A stretch of DNA of 64,000 bases. Origin: Brachionus plicatilis. Taxonomy: Eukaryota > Rotifera > Eurotatoria > Ploima > Brachionidae. The first letter of the stretch is position 1; each line of letters starts with the position of its first letter. Shown piece after piece: positions 22,391 to 36,091 of the stretch. The DNA is taken from assembly GCA_010279815.1 (NCBI GenBank), contig QEOQ01000614.1, forward strand, positions 9,265 through 73,264. The letters run 5' to 3'. The position numbers and the translations under genes were made by a program. Below the pieces are notes generated by a model that was not told the DNA's origin, did no database searches, and saw only the letters and a program-made list of their open reading frames with translations.

Positions 22391-22712
22391 TCTGTGGCCA
22401 CAAAAAGACAGATTCAAAAAAATATTTTAGAAAAATTTTTTATTTTAAATTAAATATTCTGAGTTTGTTAAGAAAAAAAATTTTTTTTTTGAAAATATTT
22501 GAACAAAGCATACGAATTAGTTATAAATATAATTAAAATCGCAAATATTTCTTCAATTTTAAAAAGCACCTTTGATTCGGAATTAAAGAAAATTAAACAT
22601 TTTACATTTTAACATAAAAAAAATAGAAACTAATTTTTTAGAATATGAGATTTTTACAGTCTTTTAACGAGGTCAATTTTAAAAAAAGGTTCGTTGCCAT
22701 GGAAACAAAACA
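22391..22712. other. Short intergenic gap
   Basis: 322 bp between the stop of the WDR62-like gene and the start of centrin-3, same strand. It must contain the end of one transcript and the promoter or processing signals of the next. No motif was recognised. Confidence 0.5.
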
Positions 22713-25700
22713 TTAGACATATTCCAAATCTGTATCAATTTTGTTTGTCTCAAGAGATTGGCCTGCATTTGATGAAGCGTTCACTTGTGACCCATTTTGA
22801 TTTGCCAGTACTGTCTTTAATTGCTTCACTATTGAGTATATACTTGTATTAAATGTTTGAATGATTTGCAGAGTTTGAGCAGAGGCGATCTGCGATTTCC
22901 CGCCACATGTCGTTGTCTGTATAAGATTGGCCGTGTGTTGTAGCTTTTTGAATTCGTCAATATTGTTAGACACCTTGAACAAAAAAAAATCAATTAATTT
23001 TACTCTAAAAAAAATAATTTTTATATTAAGTGATCTTAATTGTCGGTTTCCGATTATTTTATTTTTAAATCGTTTTTATTTTAAAGAGAATAAAGTCAAG
23101 TTTAATTTTCAAAATTGATTTTAAATTCTAATCAAATTATATATAATCTAAAATAATTCTAAATTGATGATATTGATTGAAAAATTCAGAAAATAAATGT
23201 GTTTAAATTAAAATGAAAAATCAGGAATAAATAAAATAATTGAAATTTAGTGTGTCAGTTTTAAAGTATTAGCATTAATTTAATTAAAAACATTCGGAAA
23301 TAATTATTTATTTAAAATCCCAAAATTAATTGATTTATATTTGGAAAATATGAAAATTAAAATTAATTAGTTTATCTAAAGTATTTAATATAATTAATTA
23401 TTATTTTCATTTGTTTTTCTTGTCATAATTTTTTGAAAATTAAATAATTAGAAAAATGTAAAATAGACAACTTTTTAAATTTCGTTTGTGAATGATTTCA
23501 AGTAATTTTTTTCACAATTTTTATCAACCATTAACACTGGAAGCGATCTAAAATTGAATGATTCTTCTGATGATGTTCAGTTAAGAAAAAGAAACAAATA
23601 CAAGGTATTGTGAATTTCAAATACAAATTTAAAAAAAATTCTTCATTTTTTTAATAAATTAAAATTAAAGTTAATAAAAAATATTAGAAAAAATGCTGCA
23701 ACATAGTGCAACATACTTTGTTGCTATTTTTTAATTTGAAAAAAAAAACTTATTTTTTATAATTGATTTTTAATAGATTCTTCAAAAATCTTTATTTTTA
23801 AAACTGATAAGACAAATTTAAAATCAACATTAAGGTATCCAAATTGTGAAAATGATATTTAAATATAAAATGAAATATATTACGGCAAAATAAAGTTAAA
23901 TTTTTAATTGCAAAATTTCAAAATATTGATTAAGATTTTATTTTTACTTCAGATAGAAATTTTAACAATTTATGTTTAATAAAGTTTAGTCATTCATTAT
24001 TAAAAATTTGATTAATAATACCTTTTCATTAAACCCAATAACTAAAATTTTTGATTTGAAATTCAAATTTGAGCACGAACTTTAATTTGCCACAACTTGG
24101 AAGAAGTCAATTGAAAATAGATGAATTTTATGCAACATTAGATAAATATGATTAAAATATTTTTTAAGTCAAATTAATTTAATTTTGTGTTTTTAATTCT
24201 CGAAAAGAATCAAATCGAAAAATTTCATTTCCACCGGGCGAGTTTTGGATATTAAGTCAATTTTATCTTTGAATTAAATTTTATATTGTCCTATATTTAT
24301 GGATTTAATTAATCAAAAATTTATTAAACCAATTTTAAATAAGAACTTTTTAGAAAAAGAAAATTAATGCAAGAATAAATTTTTTCATTGTTTTATTAAC
24401 TAATTCAATTAATTAATTGTAAAATGGGGTTAGGTGGGAATAAATAAATATTTTGAAAAATAATCAGTGTAATTTTTTGACTGGGAATATTTTAAAATGT
24501 TGAATACTTAAAAAATGATAACTTTAGTCTTGATTTACAATTTAAATTTAAAAAATGTTATATTGCAATGTGTTCATTTTCTTTTTTCCAATTCTTCTTA
24601 ATAAGAAATATTCTAATTTTGATTTTTAAAAAATAAATATGTCAACAAAAAACTCAACTCATTTAATCATTTAATCATTTCAAGTTAATCGATTTCAATC
24701 TTGAAAAGTATTAAGCGATGGTTCTAAACAATAATGTACAAAAGAACAGAAAACAATAACTTTAAAAACATGTTTGGTTGAAACTCGTCATTCATGGAGG
24801 AAAAATGTGACTAATTTCACCATTTTTTACCGGCAAATTGAAGTTTAACATCAAATTTAAATCATCACTTTCAAAAATTTTCATTAAAAAAAAGATTTTT
24901 GAGAATTTTTCGATTCTAAATTTTACTAAAAACATATTTCAAATGCTTAGTTGAATTTTTTGTATCTGAAAATCTTAGCAAACATTATTATGCATGCAGA
25001 ATTTTGAACAATTCTCGAGTATGGTTTGTGAATTTAATTTTTTAATTAAAAATGCTTAAAAGTCTTTTCTAAAATATAATTTTTGGGCATGGCCAAAAAG
25101 ACTGCGAGGTATTGTCAATGAGTCTAGTAAAGCCATTATGGATTTTATGCCTGCCTTAATTTTTTAACAAAACATCACCAGAAATACGGACTTTTATGCA
25201 TTTTATGCCATAAAAGCTCATGTATTTAAATTGCATGTATCCCTTATGAATATAATTCTATTCTATCAAATTTTGTGTTTTTTTTATTATTATTTTATTA
25301 CTTTACATCGCCTATAAGGCTTTAATGAAATAAACAATAATAATAATAAATTAAATTAAGTAAATTGAAAAAAAAAGATTAAAAAAAATTAGATTAAAGA
25401 AAAAATTATCAAAAAATCAATTAGCTTATCAATTAAAATCCATCTATTTTCTATTTTCTTGTTTTTTTTTTCGTTTAAAAATAAAATATTCAATGTGTTG
25501 ACTTTCTACGTTATTTTTCTATGCTAATTGATTTTCTAAATTTTTCTATTGTCTATATTTTTATCTACGATAATTTGAAATAGGTAAGAAAATTTCAAAG
25601 TTTTTTTTTTAATTTTTTGTTTTGATACACAGTCATCCTTTAGCTGTAGTTGACCATTAGTTCTGACTCTAATGCACTTGAGGCATATTCTTTTTTTATT

Positions 25701-28700
25701 TTTTCTACAAAGGTTTTTATTCATAAAGGACTCTATTTTATTAAATAAACTTGAAGCATTCTAGATTTTTGTGGTTTCATTGACAATAAATGAAAGCAGC
25801 AAAGTTGTTTTAAGGTCAAAAGTTTTGAGTCAGTTTTTAGAATATTTTTTCAAGCCAATCAATTTTTAATTTTTTTTATTTTCTTCTTCCTGTCGGCAAA
25901 ATTGTATTTTATTTCTCTTATTGTAAAGTAAAATTGTTTTGGGACAAAAAAAAGAGGAAAGCAACAAAAATTTAATAATTGTACCTGATCATAAATGAGA
26001 TCTAGTATGAACATGTTCTGCTTGAATTCGTTCAAAATCGACTCAATTTTTTCATTAGTAAAATGTTTTTGAGTTGCCGCATTGAACGTGTTGCTGTTGT
26101 TGTTGCTGTTGGTATTGTTAGTGGATGATGACGCTGATGATGATGACGATGATGAGTTTAGAATGATTGAGTTGGAATGGGACGCAGCCAAACTAGCAAA
26201 TGTAATTGGCTTTTTAAGCGAAGCGTAATTGTGACTTATGGGCGACGAATTCAGCGACAACGACGAATTCAATTTAATCATACTGTTTTCACTCGACTGC
26301 TGTTGTTGTTGACAACAAAAGTCAGCCGATCTATTCAACAAAAGTGGACCTTTGTTGCCGCTGCCGCTGTTGCTGCTGTTGTTGATGTTGTTGATGTTGC
26401 TGGTGTTGTTGGTGTTTTTGGTGTTGTTCACTATTTTGAGCGATGACATGAGCTTTTTGTTCAGCTCACACTCTTGCACATCAAACTGAACGGCTTGTTC
26501 GTAAATCGAACAACTAGAGCTAGAGGACGAGGAGAGCGACGATTCGGCGCGTGTCTCCTCGTTGTGTGACGACGACGACGACGACGATGAAGAACTGCTC
26601 GACGAGAACATGTCGATCTTGTTTTTAGGCGACAGTCTGGGAACTTGTGGAGGCAAATTTGAGTTTGGCGCTTGCAACAGACTAAAGCCGGTGGTGTGAG
26701 AAGAAATGTTTTGTATTGAGGTGGACAATTTTCTCAAGTGTTTGTTTTGTTCGATGAAAGTGGTGGCAGGCGGTGGTGGTGGCAGTGGCGGAGGCGGCGT
26801 TTTGGTGATTGTGTTTGTGTTTGTGAGTGTAGGCTTTGAGGGCGGCAGTGGTAGTGGCAGTGGCAGTGGCAGTGGCAATGGTACTGGATCGTTTCTGTCA
26901 GCAGAGCGTTGTTTAATTTGTCGCAGAGTTTTTGGTGTGGTGGTGGTGGTGGCAGGCGAGACGAGCACATTAACTTTTTTGTTTAGGTTTTGTTTGGCGC
27001 CTAGCGACACCATTGAGAGGGCTTTTTTTAAATTGTTGTTGGCGTTAGTGTCATCGTGCATTCGTTTGGGTGACGACTTGGCCGAATTACATTTGGCCTT
27101 TTGAGACGAGGCCATATTGTTAACGACCATGTTCGACGACGATCGACTCTCATTGCTAAGCGAGTTGACCGACGGCGAACGCTTCACCCATGATTTGCTT
27201 CGAGTCTTGTTCAGCGACGACTCGGTGTGAGTGCACACACTTTTCACTTTTCTCCTCGTCTCCAAACACTCCACTTGGTTCCTCTCTGCAGCTCTCTCCA
27301 AAACTCTATCGGCTATGCTCACTGTTGTCATGGAAACAGGTGTCTCTGATGTATTCTGGTGTTGCTGTTGCTGCTGCTGATTTTGTTGCTGATGTTGGTG
27401 CTTCATGAGATATCGAGCTGAGAGCGATTGGCGTCGTATGGCACTCGAATGAAGTGGGTTAGCGGCAAGCGAAACTGGTGTTTGGTTTTGACATGGTGAC
27501 GATAATGATGACGATGGCGAACACGGATTTAAAATTTTGGAAAAGTCCGAACTAAATTGCGGCTTTGTTGATGATGATTGTGATGATGATTGTAATGTTG
27601 TGGTTGTGGTTGGAAAAAGGTCATGCAGTTGATTGTTCAGAGAGCGAAATGTTACATTTTGACAATTTTTGGTGTTGCCACTGCTGTTATTGATGTTGAT
27701 GGTGTTGTTGTCAAAGTCAAAATTTGCTGCTTCACAATCGTTTGTTGAACTTGACCACGATGACACACTGTTCATTTCGCACTCGGACATTACTGCAAAC
27801 GATGTGTCAATTACTGGTGGTCCCCATACGGCTCGAGTGCGACGCACCGTCACTCCCATCTCTTCTTCGACAACACTTGCCAAAACGCTGCTACTACTGC
27901 TGCTGCTGCCACCATCTTCATCCTCATCCTCATTGCCATTCTGATCTCCATTCTGGTCTTCTTTGGCCCACTCGTCTGCACTCACACTTGGCCCACTTTG
28001 ACCAATTGTATTTAGCTTTGTTTTTGCCCATGCGGGCAAATCAAATGCATTCGTGTCTTCAAACATTGTCTCCAGACTGGCTCCTACTGATGCCACCGCT
28101 GCTGTAGACATTTGGCGATGATAATGATGACTGGGCCGGTCACTCACCACTGAATCAACCACAATACTGCGTCTATTGTTCGACAATTGAGTTGAATGCT
28201 GTTGACTTGTTGACACATTGTTGTTGAGATTGTTGTTGAGATTGTTGTTGAGATTGAGGTTGAGGTTGAGGTTGGTGGTGAGGTTGTTGAGTCGCCACAC
28301 AAACACACATCCGTCACCACTCACCGTAATCAAACGTTGATTGTCAGACGTGAACTTAAGATCAGCAACCACTTCCGAATGACCGTAAATGTAAGCAACA
28401 CATTCGCACGTGTTCACGTCCCATATGTACACACATTTGTCTGTGCAGCTGACCGCAATCAAAGTGCCGCTCGGATCCGTGTCCATTTTGATCAAGTGAC
28501 CGTCTTCGTTTAGAGAACCACGAAATTGACGCAATCGTTTGCCGTCCTTGATCGAATAGGTGCGTATGATACGATCCTGTGATATGGTGTTTATGCACTC
28601 GTTCGAATTGTCCACATTCAAATCGTAAAACGTTTGCTTTTCCACTGCGTAACTACTTCGTTGAAATTGATTTGACACTGACACGGACGACGACGATGAC

Positions 28701-30961
28701 GACGACGACGAACCCACGCTCATTGTGCGCACCATTATCGACTTGTCATTGCCACAGCTCATCAAGTACATTAGCTGCTCGCTTAGATTCAAACAGAAAC
28801 GCACGGCGCCTATTGACGACGAATGATCGTCAATTGTTTGCAATGGTGTATAAGCGCATGTGCTCGCGTCAAATATGTGAATGAGACGATCTCGACTCGA
28901 CGACGCCAACAACATCTTGCCACCACACTCACTCTGATCACCGTTCTCATTGCCATTCTCATTGGCACTCACAGCCTCAAATGGCATCGAATACTGCAAG
29001 CAGAGTATTTCACAATCGTGTGCCTCTATTGTGCCAACCATTTGCAGTGTGTTCAAGTCGAATATTTTTATGTTGCCATTGCGATCACCGGTCGCCAAAT
29101 GATCGCCCAGCGGACTTATCTTGAGGCAACGTGCGCCCATTCGTCCATTTGCTGTCGCCGCCGTCGTACTTGTCCCTGTCCCTGTTGTCTCATTGTTTGT
29201 TGTTTGTTGATTTAGATTGTGTATGCACGCCACTGGCACACTAGTCACTTGACCAATCGCTGCATCTGATGCTGCGCCTATTGTCTCTGAACTCGCTCCA
29301 TTGCCTACACCCAACGACGACGACAACGACGACGACAATTGATTATGATTGTGATGATTAGAATCAATGGAGGATGTGTCACACAGTGCCGACAAATCGT
29401 TGTCTATGTAAATTATTTTGAGCAATTGTTTGCTGTATATGTTTGCCTTTAGTTTTGTTCTTGAGCCTTTGTCGTTGTCGTTGTCGTTGTGGTTGTGGTT
29501 GTTGTCGTCGATTGAGATTGAGTGATTGGAACGAGAACTGTGAGAGGAGACAGAGGACCAGATGCGGAGTGTGTTGTCGGTGGAGCAAGTGATGAACGAG
29601 TCGATTGGCATGAGGTGTTGCTGACGTTGTTGACGTGGATGCCGAGTGCTGCTCGTGAATATGTCCAGAGCGGAACAACACGAACTGTGAAACAAATACG
29701 AGTGAACTTTTCTCACTTGATTCAAATGTCCAATGTGCCATGTGTACAACGAGTGATCATTGTAGATGGCCGTGAGCATTTGACTTTGTTTGTTGTAAAC
29801 CATGGCCACACAGTCCGGATACTTTAGCAAAGTGTTGTGCGCTCGTTGCATCACGTGACTAGTGTCCGTGCCTTGGCTGATGTCGACGCCCAGGTAATGG
29901 GGACGCGGCAAACACGACACAAATTGCAAATGTTTCTGTTTGAACAAATGAATGTCGCCATTGCAACAGCCCACAAACAAACTAAAATGATCGGCATACA
30001 GACAATAGGCGTGTTCGACTCGCAAATCGATGGCACGCGACAAACATCGATTCTCATTGAACTCGCACACCACTCCATTGCTTGTCAACGCAAATGTAAG
30101 ATGCGACGTATGGTCAGTGCCGCACACCACATCGCAAAAATACGAGTTTTTGTATTCGCCCAAAATGGCTGCTCGGCCCTTCAACGGCACCGTTTCCATT
30201 ACACTCACCGACGTGGTCAAGTACCAGAATTTAACGTGTCGATTGCCCACTGTGACAAAGTAGGAGGCGTCACGCGCAAACGACATGCCCTTCACTTTGC
30301 ACGATATTTTATTTGAGGCCGCTTTAAAACGACTCTTTAAATTCCACACGTTAACAACCATGTCGTGCTGCGATCCAATCGATACCAGCAAATTCGAGTT
30401 CACATTTGGCGAAAAGTAAACGCACTCAATCGAAAATTTGTGGCCCGCAAACTCGCCTATTTGCACCTTCTCTTTCACGTCCCACACTCGCACTCTCGGC
30501 TCGTGGCCACTCTCGCCCGTGCCAATTAATCGACCGTCGGCCGAAAAGCCCACCGTTGTCAAAGTCTTGCGAGCACCGCTTATTATAAACTCGTTGCTTT
30601 TCTCTTTGCCACTCGCCGACCAACACGGATAGTACAACACAATTACACAACCGGCCAAATAGGCTATGGTGCCGTCGATGCTCTGCGCCAATCGGCTGTT
30701 CGATGTGCTCGTCAAACCGTATACTCGTTCCAGGCTAACTCGTTCGTCCAGTGGCACTGAATTAGATTTGTTGCCGCGACGCTTCAACGTCTGCAAAATT
30801 ACCGCGCTACTACCACTGCTGCTGCTACTGCTGCCATTACTTACATTCGTGTTGTTAATGTTATTACTATTTACATTCGACGACGACGACGACCAAGACG
30901 AAGACCACGATGCCGATGCCGATGCCGATGATGATGATGATGATGTGGTAAATTGAGACAT
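22713..30961 (-). CDS. WDR62/MAPKBP1-like WD40 scaffold
   Basis: Two coding exons, 30961-25985 and 22973-22713, joined in phase 0 over a 3,011-bp GT-AG intron, give about 1,745 residues. After a serine/asparagine-rich start, residues about 70-890 form the double WD40 array of the WDR62/MAPKBP1 family, with its diagnostic segments GESGHEPRVRVWDV, SIGSQHDMVVNVW, VGNRHVKFWYL, DRLIHIFDAS and SGDGCVFVWRL. The second half is low-complexity: poly-Ser, poly-Asn, Gln-rich, a PLPLPL run and a poly-Pro tract. The last exon has a helical C-terminus like the dimerisation/JNK-pathway region of the vertebrate proteins. Vertebrate WDR62 acts at spindle poles and centrioles, and both paralogues scaffold JNK signalling; one invertebrate copy probably represents the ancestor of both. 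The second exon assignment is inferred from splice sites, phase and helical character. Confidence 0.9.
22974..25984. other. 3-kb intron of the WDR62-like gene
   Basis: Very AT-rich, with no convincing exon or nested gene. It contains a likely LINE 3' tail (25290-25349). A 61-codon minus-strand frame near 25536-25724 with several cysteines has no recognisable domain and was not called. Confidence 0.6.
25290..25349 (+). repeat. Possible LINE 3' tail
   Basis: The segment TTTACATCGCCTATAAGGCT, then TTTAATGAAATAAACAATAATAATAATAA, resembles the short conserved 3' end plus trinucleotide repeat that closes CR1/RTE-type LINEs. No coding remnant is attached. Confidence 0.3.
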
Positions 30962-33900
30962 TTGTGTTTATTTAAGATTGTTAGTGTTGTTGTTGTTTTT
31001 TGTTACATTTAGAATGAGAACACTTATTTTTTCTAATTTAATTTAGAAATAAAAAATTTTGAAAAATTAATTTTTTTTTTTATATTTATTCAAAAGAAAA
31101 TTGTTGGAATTTTTATAATTTTGTTTATTTTCAAAAAGTCCACCGTTCGCAATATTATTTTTATCTTTTTTTTTTTTTTAAATAAATGTTCAATTTAATT
31201 TTGAAATTATTTTAAAATTTGGCAATCGAAAAAAAAAAAATTATTTAAATTTTAATTTTTTTTCTTTTCTACACGTCCATTTGGAATAATGTGATATGCA
31301 TTCATATACACACACACACACATTGCTCACTTCAATACAAATTAATATTCTTATTAACTTTTGGCCTAGCTATTCTTTTTTTTTTTTAATTATTATTAAT
31401 GTTTAATCAATTAAAAAATTAAAAAATTGCTCATGCGTTCAAATTTTGTTTCACACCAATTAATGCGAGACAATGTACGCTTACTGACCCAGTTTCTACT
31501 TGACCCATTTAAATCTACCTACCTGGAAATTAATGAAATTGCCTCTCTTCTATTGTCTTGTACTCATACAAAAAACACTTCTCTCACATAGACTTGATTA
31601 AACAAAAATTTTGAATGTTTTTCTTCTTATTTTTTTCCACTATTTGTTACTATTTAAAATAATTTGTTTTTTTTTTCTTTTTTTTTTTATTAACTCCAAA
31701 AAGGAAGGTTAGTTCCAGAAACTGGATTTTTGTGTTTGTTAATGATTGTCAAATCTATTCTGCTCAACACTGAATTCTGACAATTTTTTCTAATCTTAAC
31801 GATTTTATTTAAATGAACAAAATAAAATATTTTTTGTTAAAAGTTAATTAAAATTTTATTCATTTATTTATCTTTAATTTAAAAATGTAATTTAGGGCTA
31901 GATCCCAAGACACGTTTGAATCTTAATGAAAGAAAAAATTGATATAAAAATTACGACTTAAATTGCAACAATGAAATCACATTCAAAAAAAAACCTCATG
32001 GACAACATTAGATTGTACACATTCTGACACTTATTAGCTTGTACGAGTCAAAGTCCATGTTTCATAAATCACTCGACTTGACCAATTTGGAACTACTTTT
32101 GATTATTTTTGATTTTTGTCAAACAAAGCTCAAAATTCAAAAGCAAAAAAAATCAGCTTTTTTAAAAAAAATTTTCTTCTCTTGAATAAAAAATAAAATC
32201 TAATAATTTTTGTCAAAAGGAAAAAAAAAAAACTAAAACAATCCATTTAATGTTTGCTCTGCTAATCTTTTATGAAACAAAATAAAAAAGCAAATCGGAA
32301 ACAAAAAGCTTTGTTATTAGGAGTAATAAAAAGAAAAAATGAAAATTTATTATCCGTTAATTTTTCCACTTAATTTAATTTGAAAACAATAAAAAACGAG
32401 TGGAATAAATTTTGAATCTAGTCTAAAATGATGATGATGATGATGATGATTAGCCTTGGTGGCGTTTAGATTCAAATCATAAAAACTACTTTTGTGTCAT
32501 CTTAACAACAACTAGTTATTATAACAATATTTTTGTCCAAGCAAATAATAGAAACAAAAAATAGCAAAAAAAAATATTAAAAAGAAAAAAATAGCAAGAA
32601 AACGAAAATAAATAAAAAAATAAACCAAAAGCCCAACTAACACACATACACACTCACTCACTCAGTCACTCGCACACATACGTACTATACGTATTCTAGA
32701 TATTTAGTAGAGCCAAACAACAAAAAAATAAATTCAACAAATGATTGAAAAAATAAAGAAAAAAATTTGCTACTTTGGATAGATGATGATGATGATGATG
32801 GGCGTACGGTATTTACCAATGATGTAATCGTCCAGAACATATCTGCGTTTATTTTTTTCTTTTTCTAAATTATGCTATTAAAATTCTACCTTTTTTTATT
32901 GTTCTAAAAAAAATTATTTTTTTCAATAAATTATAATTTTTTATGTGACTGAAAATTAAAACGAGAAAAAAAGAGAGAGAGACACACACACAAACACAAA
33001 GCTCACTGAGAGTCTATTTTAAGATATTTAGGTTATTGGCGACGTAGAGCTTAATTGATCCCAAATGATCAAATTAAATAATTAAACGCCTACACAAATA
33101 CGCTTAACCTCGATCATTCGTATGACATTTAAGCGATTAAACATCAAATGACATAGTCGACCTATTTTTTTTTTTTTTTTTTTTTTCATTAACACCTCCC
33201 AGCCATTTCTTGTTAATTTACTGATAATAACAATGATAAGGTACCGACCAATTGTTTTTCCACAATACACAGGCTTGAATAGATTTTGCATTAATTGAAG
33301 CGAAAAATAATTATCTTTAGAGCTTGCTTACTTACAAAAAAACCAACTCTTATGATCTACGGCTTTGAGCAGTTGGATCTCTCTCTCTCTCTCTTTCTCT
33401 CGAGGCACTCAGCACCAAAATATTTATTTATTTTTTTCTAATCTATCTTGTTTTTAGTCATTAAGTCAAAACATAATTTTTGACCTAAACTTGAGACCTA
33501 AATTAAAAAAAAATCCTTTAGATTTAACAACAACAAAAAAAAAAAAAAAACGAAAAAGAAACTTAAATGCTTATTAAATAAAGCGCTAAAAGTTGATAAA
33601 AATAAATTTTAAAAGCATCTCTATTTTTTTTTCTTTTCTTAAATGACAACCAATTTTATTTAGAATAAACAAAATAATAATCCGAAAAAATCTCTTTTAA
33701 ATAAACTCAAAAGGTGTTTAAAGAAAAAAGAAAAAAAAATGAGAAACATAACAAATAAAGCCAAGGCTAACCCGTGTTTTGTAATCTCAAAATACACCTT
33801 CTTAACTAAATAAATTCGGTAATCTTCTAAACAAAAAATATTTAAAAAAAAAATGTTCTTTTTATTTTTTGGCTCATCATAATTTATCTCATTTAGCATT

Positions 33901-36091
33901 TAATGAGTCTGTCAGATTTTAATTTAAAATAAAAGCTTGATAGACTAAGTTTAATTTAAAAGTTTTCGTTTGCTTTATGTTTAATTATTATTTGCCGAAC
34001 AAAAAAAAAATAAAAAAAATACAACAAAATTTTCGAAACGTTTCTATTTAAGTGCTTTAAATATAGTTTATACGATACAATACGTTTGCTTGTTAGACTA
34101 AGAGCAAGTCTAAGAGCCAAAACAAAAATATCCTACTATTTTTATTTCTATTTTTTTTTATGATTCAAATTGAAATCAATGATTTGTAATTTATTATTTT
34201 TTTTTTTTTCAAAACTGCTCCAAGGGCTCCGTGTCGAGATAAATCGGTGCACCTATCACACAAGTCTAAAAGGCCCTCTACATGCCACCACTTTCTCTAT
34301 AGCAACTCAAAGTTGTTCGGCTTTTTTTTTCAATTTTTTTATGAATCTAGAACGGAATCCAAATTAATTAATTAAATATTTATAAACTTTATGCTCAAAA
34401 TAGTATTTTGCTGAGAACAAAAAAATAATTAATTCGTTCAGTACTCTTGAGAATTGGCACAATTTTAATTTACCATTTCAGAATTTTTTTTAAATATTTA
34501 TTTTGACCGAATAAAATTTTTTTTTTCCAAAAAAAAATATGTTTTCTTTATGCAACAAAATTTTTAAAAAATTGTAAGAAAATAAAAAAGAAATACTTTT
34601 TAAACTTATACTATATCGAAAGAAAATCTAGTCCTTGAACCAGTTTTACTAAGAGCTAAACTGAATAGCAAAATATTTCTTTTCATTCTTTACACCTATG
34701 AATTGCATTTGTAGCTATTTTGACCTTAGTCAAATAATTGATAATTTGATCTCTATTTGAATTATTGATAAAGCCGTGACTATGACTGACATGTATTCAG
34801 TCTATAAATGTATAGATTTCATGATTTAAATTTAATAAAAAAAAAATTGTTCGTGATTTTTAAAACGCGAAGTAAAATAGGCTAAAAAGTTGGAGAATTT
34901 TTTTTTATTTCGATTTATCATTGCTCAATTAGCATTAGTTAAAAAAAAAAAAAGAAAATTGTTGAAAACTCTCATCTTTTAAATATGAGTCAGAGTGCTA
35001 GTTCAAGCAAGAAATAATTAACTTTTTGCAAGTCAATAGTTCTCATTTTTTCTAAAAGAATTTATTATTTTCAAATTGTCTAAAATTTGAAAACTCTTAA
35101 AAATAATTAATAAAAAAAAATAATTATTTATGAATTTAATTTGATTAATTTTCTTATTTAGTAAATTAATAAATTTTGATATTTGATGCATTAAATCCTA
35201 GCCTTCAAATTAAATTTAAATAATTAAAAACTTTATTTTAAAGTTAAAAACTTGTATGTCCCAGTTAAATCATTTACTTAAAAGCTAAAGCGATTCATTT
35301 TGAAAAAATAGAAAAATTAAATTTTCTTGAACCCAAATGAAAATTCATGTTTTTTTTTTCTCTGGTTTAAATTCAGCATCAGATAGTAAACAAATCACTA
35401 TTTTTTTATTTCTTCATTCATATGACTGATGGTGATATTTAATTAAAACTTTAATTTTTCTCAAATAAAATATTTATTCTTAAATAATATTATTTAAGTT
35501 TTTAGAGATTTATCAAAATTCGGATTTAATTTCTTTACCTGCAATCAAGGGCTATACAAATTTTTAAATTAATTTTCGAGATAAATTAAATCTAAAGATC
35601 ACTTGTTTTTTTATTTTAAATATACGATGATAATTTTTAAAGCATTCAAATTATTGCTCCAAAATACTTAAGAAAAATTTTAAAAATGCACTTTTAACAA
35701 ATTCAGCTCAAAAAAATTGACTTAAATTTTCATTCAAAATTTCTCAAAAATTAACAAATTCAAAACATTGTAAAAAAACAAAATTTACTCAAAAATTACA
35801 TTTTTATGAAGTATTTTTATAATTTTTTTTTTCTATTTGCCAGGCAAGATATAGTTAGTACAGGCTGCTATTTTAAATGTTCATTTAGAAAATAGCTCAA
35901 TAAAAAAATTTAAAATTTAAAAAATTGATCGTAAAATTAAAGTTTGTTTAAAAAAAAATGTTTCATAATAAATTAAGGGAAATTGACACAAGGATGATCG
36001 AATCTTATCGTTTAGCTTAACTAATATGTTTGCAAACGTACACTCAAAAATGATATTTAAGATATTAAATTTTGTTTAAAATAAAAAAAAA
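30962..36091. other. 5.1-kb intergenic region, microsatellite-rich
   Basis: This space separates two divergent genes (WDR62-like on minus, FAD oxidoreductase on plus) and must hold both promoters. No reading frame is convincing. Simple repeats cluster in its left half: (CA)n near 31308, (GAT)n near 32429-32453 and 32781-32799, CACT/CACA runs at 32640-32680, GAGA/CACA at 32973-32995 and (CT)n at 33380-33400. The right part (about 34400-36090) is plain AT-rich sequence. Confidence 0.6.
34214..34340. other. GC-richer island, possible UTR exon or small RNA
   Basis: About 110 bp stand out from the AT-rich spacer (CTCCAAGGGCTCCGTG, AAGGCCCTCTACATGCC). The plus strand runs into a T9 tract at its end, as a Pol III transcript would. 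I do not recognise a known RNA family. A non-coding first exon of the WDR62-like gene is the main alternative. Confidence 0.3.

Noticed and set aside
22391..22417. N-terminal extension of centrin-3
   Set aside because: The longer frame begins with TTG, not ATG, and the shorter start gives the normal family length.
25536..25724. Cysteine-containing 62-codon minus-strand frame
   Set aside because: A few Cys and basic residues recall a zinc-binding remnant, but no spacing pattern fits a known domain.
26706..27104. Gly/Val-rich plus-strand ORF of 132 codons
   Set aside because: Antisense of Pro-Leu and poly-Pro repeats in the WDR62-like exon; other long plus-strand frames across 26.1-30.9 kb are shadows for the same reason.
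33660..33899. 79-codon minus-strand Phe-rich ORF
   Set aside because: Chance ORF in AT-rich intergenic DNA without a domain.
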